This document shows, in pieces, positions 1 to 5,733 of a stretch of DNA of 10,197 nt. This DNA comes from Streptomycetales bacterium. Its GTDB lineage: Bacteria; Actinomycetota; Actinomycetes; Prado026. Numbering within the stretch: the first letter of the stretch is position 1; every line of letters starts with the position of its first letter. The translations under genes and the position numbers were made by a program. The DNA lies in contig JANYIP010000345.1 of NCBI GenBank assembly GCA_025361995.1, positions 1 through 10,197 on the forward strand, written 5' to 3'. The notes under the pieces were generated by a model. That model worked only from the letters and a program-made list of their open reading frames with translations. It did no database searches and was not told where the DNA came from.

Positions 1-1176
1 ATCGGAATCGAGATCCCCAACAAGGATCGCGAGATTGTGTCGCTGGGCGACGTGCTGCGCTCGTCCGCCGCGACCAAGAGCATCCATCCCATGACCGTCG
101 GACTCGGCAAAGACGTCGAGGGCGGTTTCGTCGTCGCGAACCTCGCCAAGATGCCGCATCTTTTGGTCGCCGGCGCGACCGGATCGGGCAAGTCGAGCTT
201 CATCAACTCGATGATCACGTCGATTCTCATGCGGGCGAAGCCCGCGGAGGTTCGCATGGTGCTCATCGATCCAAAGCGCGTCGAACTCACGATCTACGAG
301 GGTGTTCCCCACCTCATCACGCCCATCATCACGAATCCCAAGAAGGCGGCAGAGGCGCTGCAGTGGGTGGTTCGCGAGATGGACCAGCGCTACGACGACC
401 TCGCCGCGTTCGGGTTCAAGCACGTCGACGACTTCAACAAGGCGGTACGCACCCGCAAGCTGGCGCCCCTTCCGGGCAGCCAGCGGGTGCTGCACCCCTA
501 CCCGTACCTGCTGGTGATCGTCGACGAGCTGGCCGACCTGATGATGGTCGCGCCGCGCGACGTCGAGGACTCGATCGTCCGGATCACCCAGCTGGCCAGG
601 GCCGCCGGGATCCACCTGGTGCTGGCCACCCAGCGCCCGAGCGTCGACGTCGTCACCGGTCTGATCAAGGCCAACGTGCCGTCCCGGCTCGCCTTCGCCA
701 CCAGCAGCGTCACCGACAGCCGGGTCATCCTCGACCAGCCGGGCGCGGAGAAGCTCGTGGGTCAAGGCGACGCGCTTTTCCTCCCCATGGGCAGCAGCAA
801 GCCGATGCGGATCCAGGGTGCCTGGGTCACCGAGCCCGAGATCCACGCGGTGGTCGCACACTGCAAGACCCAGCTCCAGCCGTCCTACCGGGAGGACGTC
901 ACCGTGGTCGCGGCGGCAAAGAAGGAGGTCGACGAGGACATCGGCGACGACCTCGACCTGCTCTGCCAGGCGGCTGAGCTCGTGGTGACCACCCAGTTCG
1001 GCTCGACCTCGATGCTTCAGCGCAAGCTGCGGGTCGGTTTCGCCAAGGCCGGTCGCCTGATGGACCTGATGGAGAGCCGTGAGATCGTCGGCCCGTCGGA
1101 GGGCTCCAAGGCCCGCGACGTCCTCGTGCAGCCCGACGAGCTCGACGCTGTGCTACTGCTCCTACGCGGAGAGTAG
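1..1176 (+). CDS. ftsK: DNA translocase FtsK/SpoIIIE, C-terminal part (5' end outside window)
   Basis: FtsK is the septum-anchored ATPase that pumps chromosomal DNA to the daughter cells and coordinates dimer resolution at division. The frame is open from base 1, so the GTG at 37 is internal and the N-terminal membrane and linker regions lie to the left. The 391 visible residues hold the motor: Walker A GATGSGKS at residues 58-65 (bases 172-195), Walker B LLVIVDELAD with D175/E176 (bases 523-528), and the conserved stretch LATQRPSVDVVTGLIKANVP after it. Residues about 316-377 form the C-terminal gamma winged helix that reads orienting DNA motifs (key stretch TQFGSTSMLQRKLRVGFAKA). It stops at TAG 1174-1176. 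Third positions ending in A/T are clearly commoner in the first 160 codons than in the next 160 (see findings). Identification is very secure. Confidence 0.97.
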   Translation: MGIEIPNKDREIVSLGDVLRSSAATKSIHPMTVGLGKDVEGGFVVANLAKMPHLLVAGATGSGKSSFINSMITSILMRAKPAEVRMVLIDPKRVELTIYEGVPHLITPIITNPKKAAEALQWVVREMDQRYDDLAAFGFKHVDDFNKAVRTRKLAPLPGSQRVLHPYPYLLVIVDELADLMMVAPRDVEDSIVRITQLARAAGIHLVLATQRPSVDVVTGLIKANVPSRLAFATSSVTDSRVILDQPGAEKLVGQGDALFLPMGSSKPMRIQGAWVTEPEIHAVVAHCKTQLQPSYREDVTVVAAAKKEVDEDIGDDLDLLCQAAELVVTTQFGSTSMLQRKLRVGFAKAGRLMDLMESREIVGPSEGSKARDVLVQPDELDAVLLLLRGE

Positions 1177-1198
1177 TCACCCAGAGGACCTACGGCCC

Positions 1199-1227
1199 CT
1201 GTCCGGCGTGTGAGCCCAGCGTACGAT
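1199..1227 (+). promoter_or_regulatory. possible sigma-A-type promoter for the RodZ-like gene
   Basis: In the gap after ftsK, TACGAT (1222-1227) resembles a -10 box. It lies 17 bases after CTGTCC (1199-1204), a weak -35 match with three of six positions. This would give a leader of about 100 bases carrying the hairpin at 1265-1291. It is only a consensus resemblance, and read-through from ftsK is equally possible. Confidence 0.2.
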
Positions 1228-1264
1228 GGGTAGGTCCAGCCAGGCAGCGTCGCCACCGGGAGCA

Positions 1265-1291
1265 CCCGGCATGCGCACGTAGGCATGCGGG
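1265..1291 (+). repeat. hairpin / paired GGCATGCG direct repeats in the ftsK - RodZ-like gap
   Basis: GGCATGCG occurs at 1268-1275 and again at 1282-1289. Each copy contains the palindrome GCATGC, so the pair also folds: CCC(G)GCATGC at 1265-1274 pairs with GCATGCGGG at 1283-1291, giving nine base pairs with one bulged G and an 8-base loop. No T-run follows, so it is not a classical intrinsic terminator. It could be an operator for a dimeric regulator, an mRNA leader structure, or a weak terminator after ftsK. Confidence 0.35.
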
Positions 1292-1319
1292 GGTCAGCGC
1301 TGGGCGCGCACGTCTAGCC

Positions 1320-1327
1320 GGAGGAGG
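1320..1327 (+). promoter_or_regulatory. strong ribosome binding site for the RodZ-like gene
   Basis: GGAGGAGG at 1320-1327 lies 7 bases before ATG 1335. It is one of the two strongest Shine-Dalgarno matches I see in the window and fixes the start. Confidence 0.75.
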
Positions 1328-1334
1328 TCGAGGG

Positions 1335-2111
1335 ATGTCGTTGGGCTCCGACCTTGCCGCGGCCCGAGTGGCCGCCGGGATGACCCTGGACGACGTCGCC
1401 GACCGCACTCGCGTCCGCCGCACCGTCATCGCACGCATCGAGGCCGACGACTTCAGCATGTGCGGCGGCGACGTGTACGCCCGCGGCCACGTCCGGACGA
1501 TCGCGAACGTCGTCGGGACCGACCCGGAGCCGCTGGTCGCCGAGTTCGACCGCCTGCACGCACCGCACGGACCCTCGGCGAGCGAGGTGTTCGAGTCCGA
1601 GACCGGCGGCGAGCGCGAGCGCCGAGGACCGAACTGGACCGCCGCGATGGCCGCCGCCCTCCTCGTGGTCGCCATGATCGCGGTGTTCCAGGTGGCGCGG
1701 AGCACCGGCGGGCCGACCGCTGCGGCCAACGTGGGCGTCGGGTCCACCGCCGCGGTCTCCGGCTCGACCAGCCGCCCGGCCGCCTCGACCCCCCCGGCGA
1801 CCACGCAGAGCCCCAGCCCGACGATCATCGCCCAGCTGCCGCCGTCGGCTCAGGGCGTCTCGGTCCGGCTCGAGGTCGTCGCCGGCAAGTCGTGGATCTC
1901 GGCGACCGGGTCGGGCAAGAAGATCTTCGAGGGTGTGCTGGGCTCCGGTGCCATCAAGATCCTCACCGACAGCACGCTGGTCAAGATCGTCGTGGGCAAC
2001 GCGGCCTCGGTCCGGCTCATCGTCAACGGGGTCGACATCGGCTCGCCGGGTGCGGCCGGGCAGGTGGTCCGCCTCAGCTTCGGACCTGGCGACCCCACCG
2101 CGGCCGGCTGA
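1335..2111 (+). CDS. RodZ-like protein: HTH_25 domain, single TM helix, DUF4115-type C-terminal domain
   Basis: This 258-residue protein has the layout of RodZ. An Xre/Cro-type helix-turn-helix fills residues about 1-70 (AAARVAAGMTLDDVADRTRV, then the AxIEADDF and GDVYARGHVR motifs of the HTH_25 family). A transmembrane helix follows at about 102-121 (AAALLVVAMIAVFQVA), then a Ser/Thr/Ala/Pro-rich linker at about 125-170. The last part, about 173-250, is a beta-rich domain of the DUF4115 type. In rod-shaped bacteria RodZ links MreB to the wall-elongation machinery. Many Actinobacteria that grow at the poles or lack MreB keep a homologue next to ftsK whose role is poorly known, so I name the architecture and not the function. 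The start is set by GGAGGAGG 7 bases upstream. The N-terminus is predicted cytoplasmic and the C-terminus outside. Confidence 0.88.
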   Translation: MSLGSDLAAARVAAGMTLDDVADRTRVRRTVIARIEADDFSMCGGDVYARGHVRTIANVVGTDPEPLVAEFDRLHAPHGPSASEVFESETGGERERRGPNWTAAMAAALLVVAMIAVFQVARSTGGPTAAANVGVGSTAAVSGSTSRPAASTPPATTQSPSPTIIAQLPPSAQGVSVRLEVVAGKSWISATGSGKKIFEGVLGSGAIKILTDSTLVKIVVGNAASVRLIVNGVDIGSPGAAGQVVRLSFGPGDPTAAG

Positions 2112-2130
2112 CCTCGACCGGCCGGTCGAA

Positions 2131-2158
2131 CTGCCGTCCGGCGCAGCGCCGTTAGGCT
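2131..2158 (+). promoter_or_regulatory. putative leaderless promoter of rimO
   Basis: TAGGCT (2153-2158) fits the actinobacterial -10 pattern TANNNT and ends 6 bases before the GTG start at 2165. That is the spacing expected when transcription begins at, or almost at, the start codon. CTGCCG (2131-2136) sits 16 bases upstream as a weak -35. No convincing Shine-Dalgarno precedes the GTG, which supports a leaderless message. Confidence 0.45.
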
Positions 2159-2164
2159 GGGCAG

Positions 2165-3673
2165 GTGACCGCCCCCGTCGTCGTTCCCGTCGTACCGGGC
2201 CGGTCTGTCGCACTCGTCACCCTGGGCTGCGCCCGGAACGAGGTCGACTCGGAGGAGCTCGCCGGCCGGCTCGAGGCCGACGGCTGGACACTGGTCGACG
2301 AGCCAGCCGACGCGGACGCGGTGCTGGTCAACACCTGCGGCTTCATCGAGTCGGCAAAGAAGGACTCCATCGACACCTTGCTGGCTGCCGCCGACCTGCG
2401 GGACTCCGGTCGCCCGCAGGCCGTCGTCGCGGTCGGCTGTCTCGCGGAGCGGTACGGCGCGGAGCTGGCGGCATCGCTGCCCGAGGCCGACGCGATCCTC
2501 GGCTTCGACGACTACGCGTCGATCGGCGACCGGCTGCGATCCGTCCTGGCCGGTACCCCGCTGGTCCCGCACGTGCCCTCCGACCGCCGGCTGCTGCTGC
2601 CGATCTCACCGACCGACCGGCCCGCCGCGGCCGGGGCGACCTCGCTGCCGGGTCACGGCGCCGGGGCAGGAGGCCTCCCCCTCCCGTCCGGCCTCGCGCC
2701 CGCCTCCGGTCCGCGGGTGCTGCGCCGGCGGCTGGAAGGCGGACCGACTGCTCCGCTGAAGCTGGCCTCAGGGTGCGACCGCCGGTGCACCTTCTGCGCG
2801 ATCCCGTCGTTCCGCGGCTCGTTCGTCTCCCGGCGGCCGAGCGAGATCCTGGACGAGGCGCGCTGGCTCGCCGACCAGGGCGTACGTGAGCTCGTGCTGG
2901 TTAGCGAGAACTCCTCCTCGTACGGCAAGGACCTCGGTGACGGCCGCCTGCTCGAGACCCTGCTGCCGGAGCTGGCCGGGGTCGACGGGATCGAGCGGGT
3001 ACGGGTCTCGTACCTGCAGCCCGCCGAGACGCGACCGTCGCTGGTCGAGACCGTCGCGAGCACTCCCGGGGTGGTGCCGTACTTCGACCTGTCGTTCCAG
3101 CACGCCAGCCCACCGGTGCTTCGCCGGATGCGACGGTTCGGGTCGACCGAGTCGTTCGTCGAGCTCCTCGAGGTCGCGCGACGCCTGGTCCCGACCGCCG
3201 GCGCCCGGTCCAACGTCATCGTCGGGTTCCCCGGGGAGACCGAGGCCGATCTCGCCGAGCTCGAACGCTTCCTGACGCTGGCCAGGCTGGACGTGGTCGG
3301 CGTCTTCGGCTACTCCGACGAGGACGGCACTGAGGCTGCGACCTACCCGGACAAGGTGGACCCCGCCGAGGTGGCCGACCGGGTCGACCGGGTGGGCCGG
3401 CTGGTCGAGGAGCTCACCGCACAGCGTGCCGACGAGCGGATCGGCGAGACGGTCGAGGTGCTCGTCGAGTCGGTCGAGTCTGTCGAGCTAGGGGGGGCCG
3501 CCGAGGGCCGGGCCGACCACCAGGGACCTGAGGTCGACGGTTCGACCACGCTGGCGCCCAGCCGCCACGCTGGTGACGCGCCGTGGCGGGTCGGCGAGCT
3601 CGTGCGCGCGCTGGTGGTGGCGACCGAAGGGGTCGATCTCGTCGCGGAGGCGCTTCCCGGGCAGCGCCGGTGA
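2165..3673 (+). CDS. rimO: ribosomal protein S12 methylthiotransferase RimO
   Basis: RimO is a radical-SAM enzyme with two iron-sulfur clusters that adds a methylthio group to a conserved aspartate of ribosomal protein S12. The 502-residue product has the three MTTase domains. The N-terminal domain has cluster cysteines C22 (TLGCARNEVDSE), C58 (NTCGFIESAKKDS) and C92 (VGCLAERYG). The radical-SAM domain has CxxxCxxC at C204/C208/C211 (GCDRRCTFCAIPSFRGSF). A TRAM domain occupies about 425-495. The SFVSRRPSE and LVSENSSSYGKDLG motifs favour RimO over its tRNA-modifying paralogue MiaB. It is longer than E. coli RimO (about 440 residues), mainly through a Pro/Ala/Gly-rich linker at about 145-185, plus a few extra residues in TRAM. 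GTG 2165 is chosen because it directly precedes the conserved N-terminus and fits the leaderless promoter. The 3' end overlaps pgsA by 4 bases. Confidence 0.95.
   Translation: MTAPVVVPVVPGRSVALVTLGCARNEVDSEELAGRLEADGWTLVDEPADADAVLVNTCGFIESAKKDSIDTLLAAADLRDSGRPQAVVAVGCLAERYGAELAASLPEADAILGFDDYASIGDRLRSVLAGTPLVPHVPSDRRLLLPISPTDRPAAAGATSLPGHGAGAGGLPLPSGLAPASGPRVLRRRLEGGPTAPLKLASGCDRRCTFCAIPSFRGSFVSRRPSEILDEARWLADQGVRELVLVSENSSSYGKDLGDGRLLETLLPELAGVDGIERVRVSYLQPAETRPSLVETVASTPGVVPYFDLSFQHASPPVLRRMRRFGSTESFVELLEVARRLVPTAGARSNVIVGFPGETEADLAELERFLTLARLDVVGVFGYSDEDGTEAATYPDKVDPAEVADRVDRVGRLVEELTAQRADERIGETVEVLVESVESVELGGAAEGRADHQGPEVDGSTTLAPSRHAGDAPWRVGELVRALVVATEGVDLVAEALPGQRR
3464..3490 (+). repeat. 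three 9-bp tandem repeats within the rimO TRAM domain
   Basis: GTCGAGTCG, GTCGAGTCT and GTCGAGCTA follow one another without a gap and encode VES-VES-VEL (residues 434-442 of RimO). A run of seven G (3491-3497) comes immediately after. The frame stays open and the conserved TRAM residues GRADHQGPEVDG follow, so this is an in-frame expansion of a loop. Confidence 0.7.
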
Positions 3674-4332
3674 AGCCCGCTCTGCCCGACCGGATCGGTG
3701 ACCCGGTCCAAGAGGTGGGCCTGTGGAACATCGCCAACGAGCTGACGATGCTCCGGCTGCTCCTGGTCCCCGTGTTCGCCGTCGTCCTCCTGCACTCCGG
3801 CGGCCACCTGGTCGGCTGGCGCTGGGCGGCTTGGGGGGTCTTCGCCGTCGCCTCTGCGACCGACCTGCTGGACGGTGACCTCGCCCGTCGCCGAGGGCTG
3901 GTCACCACCTTCGGCAAGGTGGCCGACCCGATCGCCGACAAGGCCCTGATGGGGATGGCCCTGATCGGGCTCTCCGCGCTGGGGGACCTGCCGTGGTGGG
4001 TCACCGAGGTCGTGCTGGCCCGCGAGATCGGCGTGACCCTGCTCAGGTTCTGGGTGATCCGGCACGGCGTCATCCCGGCCAGCCGCGGGGGCAAGCTCAA
4101 GACCCTGCTGCAGGGTGTGGGGATCGGCCTCTACGTGCTGCCGCTCTCGGGCGGCTGGCGGGACGCCTCCGCGGTCGTCCTTGCCGTGGCCGTGGTGGTC
4201 ACGCTGATCACCGGAGCGGACTACGTCGCCAAGGCGGTCACCCTGCGGCGGACCAGCGAGCGGGCGATGATGAAGCGCACGGCGCGCCAGGCTGCTCAGG
4301 CTGGCCGGCAGGCCGCCGGGCCGCAGGGCTGA
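3670..4332 (+). CDS. pgsA: CDP-alcohol phosphatidyltransferase, PgsA-type
   Basis: This integral membrane enzyme probably transfers a phosphatidyl group from CDP-diacylglycerol to glycerol-3-phosphate, the committed step to phosphatidylglycerol and cardiolipin. The 220-residue protein carries the complete family signature D-G-x2-A-R-x8-G-x3-D-x3-D at residues 68-90 (D68, G69, A72, R73, G82, D86, D90), with D65 before it. It also has the PgsA-like segments NIANELTMLRLLLVP and ASRGGKLKTLLQ. Several hydrophobic helices are visible, for example about 25-42, 49-64, 92-110 and 166-186. The basic tail after residue 190 is probably cytoplasmic. The start GTG 3670 overlaps the rimO stop (GTGA), implying translational coupling; upstream in-frame starts would lie inside rimO. 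Its position after ftsK and before clgR matches mycobacterial pgsA3. The exact acceptor alcohol cannot be proved from sequence. Confidence 0.92.
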   Translation: MKPALPDRIGDPVQEVGLWNIANELTMLRLLLVPVFAVVLLHSGGHLVGWRWAAWGVFAVASATDLLDGDLARRRGLVTTFGKVADPIADKALMGMALIGLSALGDLPWWVTEVVLAREIGVTLLRFWVIRHGVIPASRGGKLKTLLQGVGIGLYVLPLSGGWRDASAVVLAVAVVVTLITGADYVAKAVTLRRTSERAMMKRTARQAAQAGRQAAGPQG

Positions 4333-4376
4333 CCGCCGTGCTGACCGCCCTGCCGACCGCAGTGCTGACCGCAGTG
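4329..4376 (+). repeat. four 12-bp tandem repeats spanning the pgsA stop and the cinA start region
   Basis: Four consecutive units, CTGACCGCCGTG, CTGACCGCCCTG, CCGACCGCAGTG and CTGACCGCAGTG, cover 4329-4376. Unit 1 contains the pgsA stop TGA (4330-4332). Units 1, 3 and 4 end in GTG codons (4338, 4362, 4374) in the cinA frame, so each is a possible start. The array would be read as LTAV-LTAL-PTAV-LTAV in the cinA frame. Confidence 0.85.
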
Positions 4377-5627
4377 CGCGTCGCGGTGGTGGCGGTCGGC
4401 GACGAGCTGCTGCTCGGTGACGTCATCAACGGCAACCTCGGCTGGCTGGGTCGTGCCCTCGCCGACGCAGGCGTCCCGGTGATCCGTGGCTTCGAGGTCG
4501 GCGACGCGGTGCACGAGATCGTCGCGGTGCTCCGTACCGCCCTCGAGGTCGCAGACGCGGTCGTGGTGACTGGAGGTCTCGGACCCACCTCCGACGACCG
4601 CACCCGGGACGCGCTCGCCCAGGTCGCCGGGGTCGGGCTGCACCGCGACGCCGAGCTCCAGCGCGGGGTCGCCGCCTGGTACGCCGGGCGCGGCCGCGAG
4701 GCGCCGCTCAACGTCTGGGTCCAGGCCGACGTGCCCGACGGTGCGCGGTCGATCGCCAACCCGGTGGGTACGGCACCCGGCATCGCCCTCGAGATCGACG
4801 GCCGGGCCGTGTACGCGGTGCCGGGCGTACCCGCCGAGCTCCACGGTATGGTCACCTCGACGATCGCGCCCGAGCTGCGTGCCCGGGCCGGCTCTCCGCC
4901 GCCACTGGTGACCCGGCAGCTGCGCGTCGCGATCCTGGGCGAGTCGCTGGTGGCCGAGCGGTTGGCGCCGCTCGAGGCCGATCTCGGTGAGCCCGGGGGG
5001 CAGGGGGGCGGGGTCCAGTTGTCGTACCTCGCCTCGCCGGGTGAGGTCCGGGTGCGGTTCACCGGCCTCGAGGTCGATACCCTCGACCGGCTCCGGGACC
5101 GCGCCGAGGAGCTGCTCGGGGACGTGGTCAGCGGCCGGGACTCCGAGACGTTGCCCGCGACAGTGCTGCGGCTCCTCACCGCGTCCGGGGCGACCGTGGC
5201 TGTCGCCGAGTCGCTCACCGGCGGCGCGCTGGCCTCCGCGCTGGTCGACGTCCCCGGGTCGTCGGAGGCGTTCCGCGGTGGCGTGGTCGCGTATGCGACC
5301 GAGCTCAAGGCCGAGCTGCTCGGCGTGGATCCCGCGCTGCTCGCCGCCGGCGGACCCGTCCAGAGCGAGGTGGCCGTCGCCATGGCCCGCGGCGTCCGGG
5401 GCAGGCTCGCAGCGACCTACGGGCTGGCGACCACCGGGGTGGCCGGGCCGAACGCGGTCGACGGGGTGCCAGCCGGGACGGCGTACGTGGCGGTGAGCGG
5501 ACCAGGCGGGCTGGAGCGGGCAGTCAGGCTGGAGCTGCCCGGTGGACGGGACCGGGTGCGGCGGCTGGTCGTGATCCACGCGCTCGACCTGCTCCGCGGC
5601 CTGCTGATCCGGGAACAGTCGGTATGA
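4338..5627 (+). CDS. cinA: CinA: MoCF-like domain fused to nicotinamide-nucleotide amidase (PncC) domain
   Basis: CinA proteins hydrolyse NMN to nicotinate mononucleotide in pyridine-nucleotide salvage. Many also carry an N-terminal MoaB/MogA-like domain associated with ADP-ribose pyrophosphatase activity. The N-terminal domain starts RVAVVAVGDELLLGDVI and contains VTGGLGPTSDDRTRDALA (T78-A95 from this start) and the AVYAVPGVPAELHGM motif. The C-terminal PncC domain, from about residue 270, has AESLTGG (S292), VVAYATELKAELLGV (Y319, K324) and ATTGVAGPNAVDGVPAGTAY, so its expected active-site residues are present. The start is uncertain. GTG 4338 has AGGG 9 bases upstream (4325-4328) and lies 6 bases after the pgsA stop (429 residues). 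GTG 4374 gives the family-like MRVAVVAVGDEL start (417 residues) but no Shine-Dalgarno. Both lie in the tandem repeat. A Gly-rich linker (EPGGQGGGVQ) follows the MoCF-like domain. Confidence 0.93.
   Translation: MLTALPTAVLTAVRVAVVAVGDELLLGDVINGNLGWLGRALADAGVPVIRGFEVGDAVHEIVAVLRTALEVADAVVVTGGLGPTSDDRTRDALAQVAGVGLHRDAELQRGVAAWYAGRGREAPLNVWVQADVPDGARSIANPVGTAPGIALEIDGRAVYAVPGVPAELHGMVTSTIAPELRARAGSPPPLVTRQLRVAILGESLVAERLAPLEADLGEPGGQGGGVQLSYLASPGEVRVRFTGLEVDTLDRLRDRAEELLGDVVSGRDSETLPATVLRLLTASGATVAVAESLTGGALASALVDVPGSSEAFRGGVVAYATELKAELLGVDPALLAAGGPVQSEVAVAMARGVRGRLAATYGLATTGVAGPNAVDGVPAGTAYVAVSGPGGLERAVRLELPGGRDRVRRLVVIHALDLLRGLLIREQSV
4995..5013 (+). other. G-rich tract within cinA (16 of 19 bases G)
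   Basis: Runs of six, six and four G, separated by CA and C, lie on the coding strand where cinA encodes its glycine-rich linker. It could form a G-quadruplex in DNA or mRNA, though with only three separate runs a stable three-tier form would need one run to be split or a distant fourth run. The reading frame continues normally through it. Confidence 0.4.
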
Positions 5628-5637
5628 TTACTCCGTT
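5612..5637 (+). promoter_or_regulatory. ECF-sigma (SigR/SigH/SigE-type) promoter of clgR
   Basis: GGAAC (5612-5616) and GTT (5635-5637) are separated by 18 bases. This matches the GGAA(T/C)-N16-20-GTT class used by actinobacterial stress sigma factors. The -35 lies in the last codons of cinA and the -10 just beyond its stop. From general knowledge, mycobacterial clgR is induced through SigE/SigH, which fits. TATGAT at 5623-5628 overlaps the same region and resembles a housekeeping -10, but its -35 (around 5600-5606) is poor, so a second promoter is possible though weaker. The transcript would start near 5644. Confidence 0.5.
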
Positions 5638-5650
5638 ACACGTGGCAAGC

Positions 5651-5688
5651 GGGTGATCAGGGCCTGCCAGTACACGCCCCAGTCACCC
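5651..5688 (+). promoter_or_regulatory. hairpin in the clgR 5' leader
   Basis: GGGTGA (5651-5656) pairs with TCACCC (5683-5688). After a 3x3 internal loop, GGGC (5660-5663) pairs with GCCC (5676-5679), closing a 12-base loop. It sits just after the predicted transcription start and just before GGAGGG (5691-5696). There is no T-run, so control of translation or mRNA stability is more likely than termination. It is a prediction from pairing only. Confidence 0.3.
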
Positions 5689-5700
5689 CCGGAGGGTACG

Positions 5701-5733
5701 GTGGCAAGGCGAAGACGAGGAGGGGATGACTGA
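5701..5733 (+). CDS. possible leader peptide (10 codons, Arg-rich) upstream of clgR
   Basis: GTG 5701 opens a frame reading MARRRRGGDD and stops at TGA 5731-5733, which overlaps the clgR ATG (5733) in the arrangement TGATG. GGAGGG at 5691-5696 could serve as its ribosome binding site, though the spacing is short (4-5 bases). The four consecutive arginine codons AGG, CGA, AGA, CGA are all of kinds that high-GC actinobacteria rarely use. That combination is what one would expect of a translation-sensing leader. The purine richness could equally be an extended Shine-Dalgarno region for clgR, so the peptide is speculative. Confidence 0.25.
   Translation: MARRRRGGDD
5717..5725 (+). promoter_or_regulatory. 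ribosome binding site of clgR
   Basis: GAGGAGGGG at 5717-5725 ends 7 bases before ATG 5733 and decides that start. The ATG at 5726 belongs to another frame. Confidence 0.7.

Noticed and set aside
37..39. GTG as the start of an independent ftsK-like gene
   Set aside because: The frame is open to base 1 and the preceding residues IGIEIPNKDREI are typical FtsK, so the gene simply enters from the left.
1177..1334. Intrinsic terminator after ftsK
   Set aside because: The only good hairpin (1265-1291) has no following T-run and lies close to the next gene's leader.
3491..3497. Possible frameshift at the G7 run in rimO
   Set aside because: Conserved TRAM residues (GRADHQGPEVDG) continue in the same frame after the run and the gene ends at the expected overlap with pgsA.
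3583..3669. Upstream in-frame extension of pgsA
   Set aside because: It would lie inside rimO and encode an Arg/Gly-rich segment unlike PgsA. GTG 3670 with the GTGA overlap gives a normal-length protein.
4238..5579. Long antisense frames opposite cinA (381 and 427 codons)
   Set aside because: Composition is Ser/Arg/Pro or His/Gly/Arg biased without recognisable domains; they mirror the G/C third positions of cinA.
5697..5714. ClgR autoregulatory box upstream of clgR
   Set aside because: AAGGCGAAG (5706-5714) fits one half of the ClgR consensus I remember, but the other half does not match, so an operator cannot be supported.
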